A stretch of DNA of 59,186 nt from Methanoregula sp. PtaB.Bin085 (GCF_002067035.1 NZ_MVQB01000010.1:1-59186); one strand, 5' to 3'; shown: positions 7,288 through 15,142, counted from the stretch's first letter. A program made the numbers and translations. Notes: generated from the letters alone by a model not told the origin.

Positions 7288-8445
7288 ACGGAACAGCGGG
7301 AGATTATCATCATCGCCATCGGGGCAGGGATCCTGATCCTCGCGATCCTTGGTATCTCCGTCCTGCAGCAGGCAGGCCCAAAACCAGATCCGGCAGGAAC
7401 CGCGGATCCCGGGTTCCTATCGCTTCCCCCGGGGTTCAAGGCGGAGATCTTTGCCGACAATCTCCCGGGCGCACGGTCCCTTGCCCTCGGAGACAATGGC
7501 ACGGTATTCATCGGAACGCGCGACCGGGGCGTGGTGTATGCGGTCATGGATACCGATAACAACGGGCAGGCTGACCGGCGCTGGATCATAGCAGAAGGGC
7601 TTTTCACGCCCAACGGTGTCGCCTTCCGGAACGGATCGTTATATGTAGCGGAAGTGAACCGTATCCTCCGGTTTGACAATATTGAGGACAGGCTCGATAA
7701 CCCCCCGGACGCAGTCACGGTCTACTCATCCCTGCCGTCGGATACCGCCCACGGGTGGAAGTATCTCCGTTTCGGGCCGGACGGGATGCTCTATATTCCC
7801 GTCGGGATGCCCTGCAACATCTGCGATCCGGCCGAAGAACGGTATGGTACCATCCTTCGTATCCGTCCTGACGGGAGCGGGTCAGAGATTTATGCCCGTG
7901 GCATCAGGAACACGGTAGGGTTTGACTGGGATCCCGAAACCGGGGATCTCTGGTTCACGGAGAACGGCCGGGACTGGCTGGGTGACGACCTCCCTCCCGA
8001 CGAGCTGAACCGGGCACCGGTCGCGGGCATGCATTTCGGGTTCCCGGCGTATTACGGGAACTGCACGGAGGACCCGGAATATGCAGGGAAAACCCATTCC
8101 GAAGACTGTGTTCCTCCGGCCCTGAACCTGCCGGCACACGTCGCACCCCTCGGTATGCGGTTTTACACCGGTTCGATGTTCCCTGAAGAATACCGCAACG
8201 CGATATTTATTGCAGAACACGGGTCCTGGAACCGGAAGACGCCAATCGGGTACCAGGTCGTGACCGTGCAGCAGCATAACGGTACCGCCATGCCTGTCGT
8301 ACCATTCGCGTGGGGATTCCTTGGCGCTGACGGAACAGTCCGCGGAAGGCCGGTCGATATCGGTATCCTCACCGACGGTTCAATCCTGATCTCAGATGAT
8401 TATGCCGGGAGGATTTACCGGATCGTGTGGCTGACCCCATGGTGA
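7288..8445 (+). CDS. Membrane-anchored PQQ-type sugar dehydrogenase, start codon ACG
   Basis: A protein of about 385 residues of the glucose/sorbosone dehydrogenase family (six-bladed beta-propeller, usually PQQ- and calcium-dependent). An N-terminal membrane segment (IIIIAIGAGILILAILGISV) anchors the catalytic domain outside. Family landmarks include PGFKAEIFADNLPGARSLA near the start, the repeated blade motifs, a central ENGRDWLGDD, NRAPVAGMHFGFP and a terminal DDYAGRIYRI. The open frame begins after a stop at 7261 and holds no ATG, GTG or TTG before 7531. A GTG start there would delete the anchor and first blade. ACG at 7288 follows AGGTGG by six bases, so it probably replaces a former ATG. 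PQQ synthesis genes are not visible nearby. Confidence 0.75.
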   Translation, partial: TEQREIIIIAIGAGILILAILGISVLQQAGPKPDPAGTADPGFLSLPPGFKAEIFADNLPGARSLALGDNGTVFIGTRDRGVVYAVMDTDNNGQADRRWIIAEGLFTPNGVAFRNGSLYVAEVNRILRFDNIEDRLDNPPDAVTVYSSLPSDTAHGWKYLRFGPDGMLYIPVGMPCNICDPAEERYGTILRIRPDGSGSEIYARGIRNTVGFDWDPETGDLWFTENGRDWLGDDLPPDELNRAPVAGMHFGFPAYYGNCTEDPEYAGKTHSEDCVPPALNLPAHVAPLGMRFYTGSMFPEEYRNAIFIAEHGSWNRKTPIGYQVVTVQQHNGTAMPVVPFAWGFLGADGTVRGRPVDIGILTDGSILISDDYAGRIYRIVWLTPW

Positions 8446-8589
8446 TTTCCCGACAGCCACGCACGGGACAAAGCCCTGCGGCAGCCGGTACCGGATTAAC
8501 AGGACGGAAAAAATATTGCGGGAACCACGTGTTCCCGGCAAAAAACAGATCTGCAGCGCATCGGCACTGCAGGCTGAATTGGTGCGGGA

Positions 8590-8952
8590 TCAGGTAGCCT
8601 GCGGGGCGCCCTTGCCCTCAAGGGCAGACTTGATCTGCGCCTGGAGCTGCTCGAACTTCCCCTGCAGCATCTTCTCCTGCTTCTCGAGCGACTTGATGCG
8701 GAGCTCGAGGGTTTCGACCTTCTCGGTGAGTTTTGCGTCAATGACCTCTTTCTTCTTCTGCATCATGACGGTGCCGACGCTCATGTACATCACCGCATCG
8801 TCGGCAGAGTCCTTGATCTCTTCCTGTGCGCGTTTGGCTTCGCGGACCGCCAGTTCGTACTGGGTCTTCTGCTGCAGGATAGTCTGGAGCTGCTGCTGGA
8901 GCTGCTGGAGCATGCTGATCTGGTTCTGGACTTTGGGTGAGATAGTGTTCAT
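8590..8952 (-). CDS. pfdB: Prefoldin beta subunit
   Basis: A 120-residue protein made mostly of two long coiled coils (about 1-45 and 70-115) joined by a short beta-hairpin region (DDAVMYMSVGTVMM), the structure of archaeal prefoldin beta, GimC. It assembles with PfdA (encoded at 54878-55312) into the hexameric co-chaperone that passes unfolded proteins to the thermosome. It is the last gene of the minus-strand superoperon that starts at rpl15e. A repeat-rich gap of about 335 bases separates it from pcc1, so it may have its own promoter. Length is normal for the family. Confidence 0.93.
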   Translation of the reverse strand: MNTISPKVQNQISMLQQLQQQLQTILQQKTQYELAVREAKRAQEEIKDSADDAVMYMSVGTVMMQKKKEVIDAKLTEKVETLELRIKSLEKQEKMLQGKFEQLQAQIKSALEGKGAPQAT

Positions 8953-9287
8953 GATAGATCCTGTATCAATATCGGCGTCATCTGGTAAAAAGCGTTATTC
9001 AGGTATACAGAAGAAAACGGGCTCAGAAGAAATCCATTCCTCCCAACGCACACAATGGAATTACGAGGGTGGCCCCCCATCTTCCCCAGAGGGGGAAACA
9101 ACCCAGGGGGGCAGGCGAGCCTGACCCCGGATTCTATCATTTTTCCGGATGCCCGGATAACGTCATGCTCCACGGGGCGAGGGTCGACAGACCCCGGGCG
9201 CCCGTTGCTCCATCCCAATCGGACGCTATACACCAGGAGGTTTTCTACCGGACCAAAAAATGAACTCCAGGACCGGGCCGAGATCCG
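8953..9287. other. Repeat-filled gap between pcc1 and pfdB
   Basis: No gene is supported. The gap contains a G/C-run hairpin at about 9068-9112 (CCCCCATCTTCCCC facing GGGGGAAACAACCCAGGGGG) and a copy of palindromic family B at 9164-9217. It interrupts an otherwise compact operon. Confidence 0.5.
9164..9217 (+). repeat. Dispersed palindromic repeat, family B copy 1
   Basis: An element of about 54 bases beginning CATGCTCCACGGGGCGAG, then GGGTCGACAGACCC as the hairpin tip, and ending CGGGCGCCCGTTGCTCCATC. The ends are roughly complementary (CCACGGG/CCCGTtG). Related copies lie at 15692-15746 (inverted, diverged), 20543-20600 and 31120-31174 (inverted). Confidence 0.8.
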
Positions 9288-9533
9288 TTATTTTTTCACG
9301 AGCCCCTGAACCTCATCGGCAACGTTCACGAGCCTGAGGATCATGTTGAGCGCTGCCCGGAGCGCTGCGGTATCCCCGGCCTCGACCTTCACAACAAGCG
9401 TTGACGGGCCTTCAAGCCAGCATCGGGTGGTTGACCGGGGATTGACTTCATCGGCCAGTTCCGGTGCAACGGCCCTGCAGATCTGTTCGGCATGATCGGT
9501 CGTGAAACGGAAGATCGCTTCATGCTGCGGCAT
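9288..9533 (-). CDS. pcc1: KEOPS complex subunit Pcc1
   Basis: An 81-residue protein matching archaeal Pcc1, the small dimerisation subunit of KEOPS, which helps Kae1/Bud32 make the t6A37 modification of ANN-decoding tRNAs. Family features are visible: an N-terminal beta strand (EAIFRFTT), a central RSTTRCWLEGPSTLVVKVEA strand pair, and the C-terminal helix with AALNMILRLVNVADEV. It follows rpoP in the superoperon, the usual archaeal order. Normal length; the ATG start is clear. Confidence 0.88.
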   Translation of the reverse strand: MPQHEAIFRFTTDHAEQICRAVAPELADEVNPRSTTRCWLEGPSTLVVKVEAGDTAALRAALNMILRLVNVADEVQGLVKK

Positions 9534-9602
9534 GGGATTTCACACGGGAGTTGGGGAAAAAAGAAGATAAACGTATGGTATTATTACCGGGAATGAGTTA
9601 CG

Positions 9603-9737
9603 TTACCGGGCTTTCAGTTCCTTGATTGCCGCGCCGCGTTCCTTGAAGAGGATGCGGTGCCCGCAATAGGGGCACCGGACGTTCACGTCAATCTCGACCT
9701 TCTGCTTGCACCGGGCACACTTGTAGGTACTTGCCAT
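9603..9737 (-). CDS. rpoP: RNA polymerase subunit P (Rpb12-like)
   Basis: A 44-residue zinc-ribbon protein, begins [12 protein letters not shown] and ends IKELKAR. It has two CxxC knuckles (CARC and CPYC) and the conserved [10 protein letters not shown] segment of RpoP, the archaeal counterpart of Rpb12, which stabilises the RpoD/L platform of RNA polymerase. It sits 12 bases after the L37Ae gene and before pcc1, the standard arrangement. Full length for the family. Confidence 0.93.
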   Translation of the reverse strand: MASTYKCARCKQKVEIDVNVRCPYCGHRILFKERGAAIKELKAR

Positions 9738-9749
9738 ACCCAACCCTTC

Positions 9750-10043
9750 TTACTCGGTCCCTTCAACGGTCCGGTCGATTGCACGCTGGGCAATCTTCAT
9801 GGTGGGGGTCGTCGGCTGGTATGCGCCGCCGGCGAACTTGAACCCGCACTTGCGGCACTCCCAGATGCCGGTGCCCTTGCGTGCCACGGACTCCATGTCA
9901 CACTTGGGGCAGCGGTGAAGCGCCCGCGAGATGGTTTCGATGTCGGTTACACGCTTGCGCACGAACCTTCCGTACCGGCAGCCGAAACGCCCGGCGCTGC
10001 CGGTGACTTTTCCCTTTGCTTTCTGTGTTGATGACGATGCCAT
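9750..10043 (-). CDS. rpl37ae: Ribosomal protein L37Ae
   Basis: A 97-residue zinc-ribbon protein of the large ribosomal subunit (eL43). It has the basic N-terminus (AKGKVTGSAGRFGCRYGRFVRKR) and the four-cysteine ribbon CPKC...CRKC followed by FKFAGGAY, all characteristic. In most euryarchaea it follows rrp42 of the exosome cluster; here it directly follows the SBDS gene with a 43-base gap. Confidence 0.95.
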   Translation of the reverse strand: MASSSTQKAKGKVTGSAGRFGCRYGRFVRKRVTDIETISRALHRCPKCDMESVARKGTGIWECRKCGFKFAGGAYQPTTPTMKIAQRAIDRTVEGTE

Positions 10044-10086
10044 GATGGGTACCTGCCAATCTGTCTTCTTTTATTTGTCTTCCGTC

Positions 10087-10791
10087 CTAATATATCTGAT
10101 TGAGGATCTTGACCTGCCCTTCGCCCTTGGAGAGCTTGTTGATGAGGTCGTAGAACTCTCCCTGGATTCCCGCGGGGATACGGACCACGCAGACCCACGA
10201 GCCGTCCTTCTGCCACTCGTCTTTCTCCATGGTCGAACCCGCAGCAATATCCCCGTAGGCCCTGGCAGCGTAATCGGCCGGGATCTTGATCGCGAGCCGG
10301 AGTTCCTCGAACCGGATCGGGAGGATGGGGCGGAGAGCCTTGACCGTCTCCTTCACCAGCTCGTCGAGGTGTTTGAAGGGATCGATGTTGACCCGGGCTT
10401 CCTCCATGGCCATCTCGATCCGCGTGGGCGGGTGCGGGTGGCCGGTCTGCGGATTGACCGCGTTCCGTGAGATAAACGTGACTACCTGACGGCGCTTCTC
10501 CTCGATCATCTGCTTGCGCTGTTCGGCAGTGAGGTGGATCTCGCCCTTCTCGATGATCTTCCGTGCAACGGTATCGAAATCGGTGGTATGGAAAACCTTC
10601 ATGAGGGCTTCGTCCGAAGCGCGGGTGGCCTTCGATGAGTTGCCAAAGACGTTGAGCGCGGCTACGACGTCCTCGATATTGACCGGCTGGCCCTGCCGGA
10701 CAAGGGCTGCCTGTTTGGGATCAACCAGGATCTCGAACCGTTCCCCGTGACTTTCGAGCCGTGCAACCACCGCATGGTCAAGGGAGATCAT
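10087..10791 (-). CDS. sbds: Ribosome maturation protein SBDS (SDO1 homologue)
   Basis: A 234-residue protein of the Shwachman-Bodian-Diamond family, needed in eukaryotes to release eIF6 from the large ribosomal subunit and presumed to work likewise in archaea. The three-domain order is visible: an N-terminal FYSH domain (FEILVDPKQAALVRQG...), a helical middle domain including FISRNAVNPQTGHPHPPTRI, and a C-terminal ferredoxin-like domain. It starts six bases after psmA. The exosome genes rrp4-rrp41-rrp42 that usually follow are absent. Confidence 0.95.
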   Translation of the reverse strand: MISLDHAVVARLESHGERFEILVDPKQAALVRQGQPVNIEDVVAALNVFGNSSKATRASDEALMKVFHTTDFDTVARKIIEKGEIHLTAEQRKQMIEEKRRQVVTFISRNAVNPQTGHPHPPTRIEMAMEEARVNIDPFKHLDELVKETVKALRPILPIRFEELRLAIKIPADYAARAYGDIAAGSTMEKDEWQKDGSWVCVVRIPAGIQGEFYDLINKLSKGEGQVKILNQIY

Positions 10792-10797
10792 ACACGA

Positions 10798-11520
10798 TCA
10801 CGGCTTGAACTGCTCGACGAAGGTAGCGACTTCCTGCCGGCTCATCTTCCGGAAGACCGGGTTGTTCCTCTCGATAACCCCGATCTCGACCTGGTCGCCG
10901 TCAAACTTGCCCTCGGTTGCCGAGTGGAGCGCCTTGAGTCCCAGCGGGATGGCGTCCCTGATCGCAGCTTCGGGATTGTACTCCTCCTCGAAGACCTTCA
11001 TGGCAGCAGGCCGGCCGATGCCGATCCCGGTTGCCTTGTACTCGAGGAGCGTGCCGGAGGGGTCTGTCTCGAAGAGGCGGACCTCGCCGTCGCTGACGCC
11101 AGCAATAAGGAGGGCCGTGCCGTACGGACGGATGCCGCCGTACTGGGTGAGGGACTGCATGTGGTCGCAGAGCTTCTTGGCCAGGGCTTCAACCTCGATG
11201 GGTTCATCGTACGAGACGCGGTTGATCTGGCACTCGATCCGGGCACGGTCGACGAGTGCCCGGGCATCGCCGACCAGGCCCGATGAGGCGACCCCGATGT
11301 GCTCGTCGATTTTGAAGATCTTCTCGATCGATGATGCCTCAAGGAGCTTGGAGCTGACGCGTTTGTCGACGATCAGGACCACGCCGTCCTTTGCCTTGAT
11401 ACCGACCGCGGTCGTCCCCCTCTTTACGGCCTCGCGGGCGTACTCCACCTGGTAGAGCCTGCCGTCGGGCGAAAAAACGGTGATTGCCCGGTCATATCCC
11501 ATCTGATATTGTGGCTGCAT
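10798..11520 (-). CDS. psmA: Proteasome alpha subunit
   Basis: A 240-residue 20S proteasome alpha subunit, forming the outer rings that gate substrate entry. The start MQPQYQMGYDRAITVFSPDG contains the N-terminal gate and the alpha signature (SPDGRLYQVEYAREAV). The following RGTTAVGIKAKDGVVL and GIRPYGTALLIAG are also typical. The beta subunit is not in this window. Its start codon overlaps the rnp2 stop by one base (TAATG), implying translational coupling. Confidence 0.97.
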   Translation of the reverse strand: MQPQYQMGYDRAITVFSPDGRLYQVEYAREAVKRGTTAVGIKAKDGVVLIVDKRVSSKLLEASSIEKIFKIDEHIGVASSGLVGDARALVDRARIECQINRVSYDEPIEVEALAKKLCDHMQSLTQYGGIRPYGTALLIAGVSDGEVRLFETDPSGTLLEYKATGIGIGRPAAMKVFEEEYNPEAAIRDAIPLGLKALHSATEGKFDGDQVEIGVIERNNPVFRKMSRQEVATFVEQFKP

Positions 11521-12020
11521 TATGAATTCTCCAGATCACTTCTTGTTACAAACAATCGGTGTGCATTTTTAAATCCCTTTTCAATCACATCAACCTTCTG
11601 ACCGTTACAGTGCGTAACGAGAACCTCCCGCTTGTCCGAAAGACGGCCTTCAGGTTCCGGGGAAGGGTCGCCGGGTGCCTGTTCCTTCTGCTTCCGTATC
11701 CGTTCGCGCAGGCTCTCGATCGTGCCGGAAGCGGCAAGGATCCGGAGCGCGAGACGTGTGTCCCGCCAGGAGGTGACGGTCGAGAGGGCGATTGCAAGTT
11801 CCCTTTCGGTCCCCCGCAGGCACCGGATCATGACATACTCCTCTTCTGCCGCGACAACGGCCTGCATGATGACACCGCCGGCTGCATCGCCCCACAGGGA
11901 TGTCACCGCATCGGCAATGGCGTAATACAGTTCCTTCTGGTCAACGACGGTCCCGGCCGGTTCGACCCGGACAAGGATGTACCGGCGGTTCTCCCGCAGG
12001 GTCGGCGGCCGCGGGCTCAT
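11520..12020 (-). CDS. rnp2: RNase P protein component 2 (Pop5)
   Basis: A 166-residue Pop5-family subunit of archaeal RNase P, which with Rpp30 activates the RNA catalyst for tRNA 5' maturation. Family features: an N-terminal RENRRYILVRV strand, the LYYAIADAVTSLWGDAAGG helix, and IRCLRGTERELAIALSTV. Residues from about 112 form a charged Pro/Glu/Lys-rich extension (KQKEQAPGDPSPEPEGR...) beyond the usual Pop5 core, of unknown use. It overlaps rnp3 by four bases (ATGA). Confidence 0.88.
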   Translation of the reverse strand: MSPRPPTLRENRRYILVRVEPAGTVVDQKELYYAIADAVTSLWGDAAGGVIMQAVVAAEEEYVMIRCLRGTERELAIALSTVTSWRDTRLALRILAASGTIESLRERIRKQKEQAPGDPSPEPEGRLSDKREVLVTHCNGQKVDVIEKGFKNAHRLFVTRSDLENS

Positions 12021-12661
12021 GATACCACCCGGACAGCCGGTTCCGGTGGAGCCGTGATCCGGCCGATCGAACCGAGCGCCTTTTCCACACCGGTATCGTC
12101 TATGCCGATGAGGGAGCAGAGCCCGGTGATCTCGCGGACTGCACGCAGGTCGAGATACGAGCGGGCATGCGACGAGAGCGTGACAGGGAACTCAAACCGG
12201 CGCTCAAATGTCAGCATGTCCCGGAAACGGTGGATCGCACGCTGCCGGGCAGCACCGCGGCCGGCGATGAGGACCGACAGGTCGATATCGATTGCAACAC
12301 CATTATCGGCGGCCATCTTCGCGGTGACATGGTCGAACGCAGTCTTGTCTGCTGCGTGGATAGCACGGAGGACGTGGATGCCCTTCAGACCGATTACCGC
12401 CCGGTTGAAACCATTGTCCCGGGCGCAGACCGAGACCACCGTGCCGGTATCCCTGACCCGTTTGAGCCGGTTGATGACGTCTTTTACCAGTGCATCCTGG
12501 ATCACGATCCCGCTGAACACTTCGACACCGTCAAACGAGCCTGCAGGGGTATCCATCGCAACGATGCTGTCGAACCCGAGGGCCTTTGCCTCGAGTGCAA
12601 ACCTCCGCACCGTTGTGTCGCCGCACGGGTACGGGTAAACGGCGGCGTCGGTGATCTTCAT
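12017..12661 (-). CDS. rnp3: RNase P protein component 3 (Rpp30)
   Basis: A 214-residue TIM-barrel-like Rpp30 subunit of RNase P; it pairs with the product of the overlapping downstream gene Pop5. Family segments: an N-terminal MKITDAAVYPYP, SRAHARSYLDLRAVREI-type C-terminal helix (here SSHARSYLDLRAVREITGL) and a final GIDDTGVEKALG. A TTG six codons upstream gives a longer frame, but ATG at 12661 fits the family N-terminus. It lies 31 bases after rpl15e. Confidence 0.85.
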   Translation of the reverse strand: MKITDAAVYPYPCGDTTVRRFALEAKALGFDSIVAMDTPAGSFDGVEVFSGIVIQDALVKDVINRLKRVRDTGTVVSVCARDNGFNRAVIGLKGIHVLRAIHAADKTAFDHVTAKMAADNGVAIDIDLSVLIAGRGAARQRAIHRFRDMLTFERRFEFPVTLSSHARSYLDLRAVREITGLCSLIGIDDTGVEKALGSIGRITAPPEPAVRVVS

Positions 12662-12691
12662 GAGAGTAACTGTTGTCAAAAAAGGATAAGG

Positions 12692-13282
12692 TTATTTGCC
12701 CTGGTTCGCGTGCGAACGGATGCTCGGGCGGGTCTTCTCGGTACCCCTGCCCCGGGTCCGCATACCGCGCCCCTGCCGGCCCGCGGAGGTCTTGCCGCGC
12801 TCGGCACGGCCCCGGTGGGTCGGGTTTGCAACCCATGCAAGCTGCTTGTCCGACTTTATGGCCGGGTGGTGGCCGTCAACGAGGATGACCTCGTAGTACT
12901 TCAGCTTGCCGTCCTGTCCTACCCAGTAGGAGTTGAGGACTTCCATGTTGGGGAACTTCTTCGATGCGCGTTCCTCGGCGATCCGCTGGATGCTCTTGCC
13001 TGCGGTGAGCCGGTTCTTGCCCATTCGTGCAGAGCGGCGTGCGCGGACGTACCGGGATGCCCGGCGGCCACCGCGGCGGACCTGCACGCGGGCAACTGCG
13101 ATACCCTGCTTGGCGCGGTAGCCGAGCGAGCGGGCGCGGTCGATACGGGTCGGGCGCTCGATACGGACAACGCTGCCCTCGCGGCGCCATTCCTGCATCC
13201 GCTCCCAGAGGAGGTCGGATACAGCGGATTTGTCAGGTCTCTTCCAGGCGTCCCTGACGAACGCGTACATTGATTTTACCAT
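12692..13282 (-). CDS. rpl15e: Ribosomal protein L15e
   Basis: A 196-residue, very basic protein of the large ribosomal subunit (eL15). It has characteristic segments [28 protein letters not shown] and [20 protein letters not shown], and a basic tail. It is the first gene of the minus-strand superoperon down to rpoP/pcc1. The start is supported by AAGGTGAT seven bases upstream, and a TATA box lies at 13350-13359. Confidence 0.96.
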   Translation of the reverse strand: MVKSMYAFVRDAWKRPDKSAVSDLLWERMQEWRREGSVVRIERPTRIDRARSLGYRAKQGIAVARVQVRRGGRRASRYVRARRSARMGKNRLTAGKSIQRIAEERASKKFPNMEVLNSYWVGQDGKLKYYEVILVDGHHPAIKSDKQLAWVANPTHRGRAERGKTSAGRQGRGMRTRGRGTEKTRPSIRSHANQGK

Positions 13283-13349
13283 GGTAAATCACCTTAAGGT
13301 TCGGCCCAAAGAGGGCTACATTCCTTTCACCGGGACGCATCCCGTGTGC

Positions 13350-13359
13350 CTTTATACAT
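13350..13359 (-). promoter_or_regulatory. TATA box of the rpl15e superoperon
   Basis: On the minus strand the sequence reads TATGTATAAAGG, about 70 bases before the rpl15e start. Transcription would begin near 13327, giving a leader of about 45 bases that contains the GGTGAT ribosome binding site. Confidence 0.55.
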
Positions 13360-13517
13360 AGAACGGAGGGGGTAATAAAGGATGGGGGGGAGGAGACTTT
13401 GCACATAGACAAAATATTCTGAACCAACTTTAGTGCAAGTTATTGACATTAGGTGCTGCCTAGATTTTGCTGCCTAGATTTAGATAGGATTTTCTTATAA
13501 TATGCAAGGATGCATGT

Positions 13518-13826
13518 ATGGTTATGGATGATATCGATAGCGATATTAATAGAGCAAGAATTGGGAGGAGGGATGAACAGTTAATCGGTTGGGATAATAT
13601 ACGCAAGAAAGATGGATTGGAACCGAATTTGCCTCCATTAACGGTAATAAAAAAGTTTACACCGCCTTCTCGCATTTGTGATACATGTGCATATTACGGG
13701 TATTGGTCTCAAAAACACGGGGTTATTAGAGTATTTTGCAAGAAGAAAAATCATCTTATTACAAAATTTACTACAAGTGATTGTCTCAATTGGAAATCAA
13801 ATGATTCCGACTCGTTATTAAAATAA
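13518..13826 (+). CDS. Hypothetical four-cysteine protein
   Basis: A 102-residue protein not recognised by name. Its C-terminal half has CDTC (Cys54, Cys57), a single Cys near 74 and another near 88 (TTSDCLNW), a spacing that could bind zinc or an iron-sulfur cluster. The N-terminal half is charged and predicted helical. It is AT-rich, unlike the neighbouring ribosomal genes, and stands in a zone of mobile-element debris, so it is probably acquired. The ATG at 13518 is chosen; a second ATG two codons later is also possible. Confidence 0.6.
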   Translation: MVMDDIDSDINRARIGRRDEQLIGWDNIRKKDGLEPNLPPLTVIKKFTPPSRICDTCAYYGYWSQKHGVIRVFCKKKNHLITKFTTSDCLNWKSNDSDSLLK

Positions 13827-13859
13827 GAGCGATTCATTTAACGTCGAAGAAAATTCGTC

Positions 13860-14096
13860 TCAATCCTGTTTTCTTACATCTCGTGAATTAGTACTATCAT
13901 GGTTCTTTGATATCAGAGTCTTGTGGCACTTGCATTTGATTGCCGCGTTGGTTGCGTCAATGTCACTTCGCTTATGGTAGTGTTCTGTGAACTCAGGTTT
14001 GGTCATTTGGAAAAAATCATTTATCGTATCGCAGAGAAATGAACCATGAAAATTTTCAATTCCCATGCATGTTGATGAAATTGCGAATCTTCCCAC
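13860..14096 (-). pseudogene. Transposase C-terminal remnant (IS5/IS4-like DDE type)
   Basis: The minus-strand frame contains FFQMTKPEFTEHYHKRSDI and AIKCKCHKTLISKN. This resembles the C-terminal region of archaeal DDE transposases, which have a YHKRSN-E...IKRKFG..L-SKN pattern carrying the last catalytic Glu. Here the Glu position appears as Asp, and the downstream TxxNE...LCHNI segment is scrambled (STNSRDVRKQD then stop). Only about 78 codons remain, with no inverted repeats seen. I infer a decayed insertion sequence. The match rests on memory of the family motif, so confidence is moderate. Confidence 0.5.
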
Positions 14097-14169
14097 CCCC
14101 TTTGGGGGTCGCTCGGCCGCCTCATCGGGGCCTCGCTGGGCAAGTTCGGTTTCCGGTTAAAACGTAATT

Positions 14170-14246
14170 GAAGCCGCCGCGGGGCGCCCTTCGGGGCGGC
14201 GGCTGTTCATCACAACCGGGGGCATAGGGGCATCAGCCCCCATCAA
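14170..14246 (-). repeat. Dispersed palindromic repeat, family A copy 3 (inverted)
   Basis: Read on the minus strand: a GGGGGCTGATGCCCC hairpin, CTATGCCCCCGG, a spacer of about 17 bases, then the GC-rich palindrome GCCGCCGCCCCGAAGGGCG followed by CCCCGCGGCGGC. The order and spacing match the copies at 6327 and 23454. It borders the moaC fragment. Confidence 0.72.
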
Positions 14247-14256
14247 TGACGAAAAA

Positions 14257-14465
14257 AACACTTCCCCTTCTTCTTCTCCACCACCCGCACATCCGTAATA
14301 CGGGTCACCGGATACTGCCCGGCCGAATCCTTCTCAGCCGACTTCACTACATCCTATATCTAAGAAGAGCAACGGAAACCCCGGTCAATACCTCCATCTT
14401 CCCCAAGGTCATCAGGTCGTCCTTACGACAACAATTGCCTTGTGATAACCGTCGCCTCAGAATTG
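14257..14465 (-). pseudogene. moaC: Degenerate fragment of the moaC 3' end
   Basis: This stretch is clearly related to the 3' end of the intact moaC at 15143-15610. On the minus strand, one frame reads MEVLTGVSVALL, then a shift leads to VKSAEKDSAGQYPVTRITD followed by VRVVEKKKGK, compared with the intact ending VKSAEKDSTGQYPVTSITD and VRVVKKKKGK. Stops and a frameshift break it, and the upstream two-thirds of the gene is missing. The left limit is sharp near 14257; the right limit is approximate, because similarity fades near 14465. It cannot encode a working enzyme. Confidence 0.85.
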
Positions 14466-14507
14466 TCACATCACGATTATTGACCGAAGTAAAAGGGAGA
14501 CAGTATC

Positions 14508-14882
14508 CTATTTCACGAATTCCACGCCAGCCATCCCTTCAAATTCCCGGTCACCGGTGAGAAACGGGAGTGACAGAGATGCTGCAACGGAATATCCCAC
14601 ACAATCTATCAGGGATAATTTCTTTCCCGCCAAGGCAGATTCACGACGTAGATACGACGCACCCAGGTAATCCCTGTCCCCGGGATGGTACAAATTCATC
14701 CCGTGTCTCACCTGTGAACAGATATCCTGTGCGGTATCAGGATAATCTCGGGCGACCGCGTATGCAAATTCTGCTAGATTGAACTCTGTCGTGATGAGCA
14801 CTGCATCTTTGTATGGCCGATAGCGGGGTGATCCCTTCAGGAGCTCGATGATCGCATAGGTGTCGGCAAAAAAAGTGGACAT
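14508..14882 (-). CDS. PIN-domain toxin (VapC-like ribonuclease)
   Basis: A 124-residue PIN-domain protein, probable metal-dependent RNase toxin. Acidic residues typical of the active site are visible: Asp7 in FFADTYAI, Glu in TEFNLAEFAYA, Asp in LSLIDCVGYS and Asp in LTGDREFEG. It starts two bases after the stop of a 55-residue antitoxin-like gene, the usual antitoxin-first order. The pair lies between a broken moaC fragment and the intact moaC. The target RNA is unknown. Confidence 0.82.
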   Translation of the reverse strand: MSTFFADTYAIIELLKGSPRYRPYKDAVLITTEFNLAEFAYAVARDYPDTAQDICSQVRHGMNLYHPGDRDYLGASYLRRESALAGKKLSLIDCVGYSVAASLSLPFLTGDREFEGMAGVEFVK

Positions 14883-14884
14883 AA

Positions 14885-15052
14885 TTATTCTTTGAGTTCG
14901 TCGCTGAGTGCTTGGCTGTCTATCGTCCAGCCTTTCAACAACCCGAACAAACCTTTGTGTCTTTGGGGGGATTTTACAGGTTTTTTCGCTTTTTTCCCCG
15001 TCACAGTTCCGGATACATGAGTAATCGGGCGATGGACTGATGATGGTGCCAT
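14885..15052 (-). CDS. Small antitoxin partner of the PIN toxin
   Basis: A 55-residue protein starting MAPSSVHRPITHVSG and ending in LFGLLKGWTIDSQALSDELK plus E. The basic middle (TGKKAKKPVKSPQRHK) could bind DNA or RNA. The acidic, hydrophobic tail resembles the C-terminal toxin-neutralising segment of VapB-type antitoxins (LFG-LKG-xID...ELxE). Two bases separate its stop from the toxin start, implying coupling. No ribbon-helix-helix or AbrB domain is evident in the short N-terminus, so assignment as an antitoxin rests on position and the tail. Confidence 0.65.
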   Translation of the reverse strand: MAPSSVHRPITHVSGTVTGKKAKKPVKSPQRHKGLFGLLKGWTIDSQALSDELKE

Positions 15053-15142
15053 AATGTACTTCAATGATCTATTTCCTATCCATTATAAGTATCGGGCTCG
15101 GAATCCTGCCACGTATCATCGCAACAACACACACAATGATCG

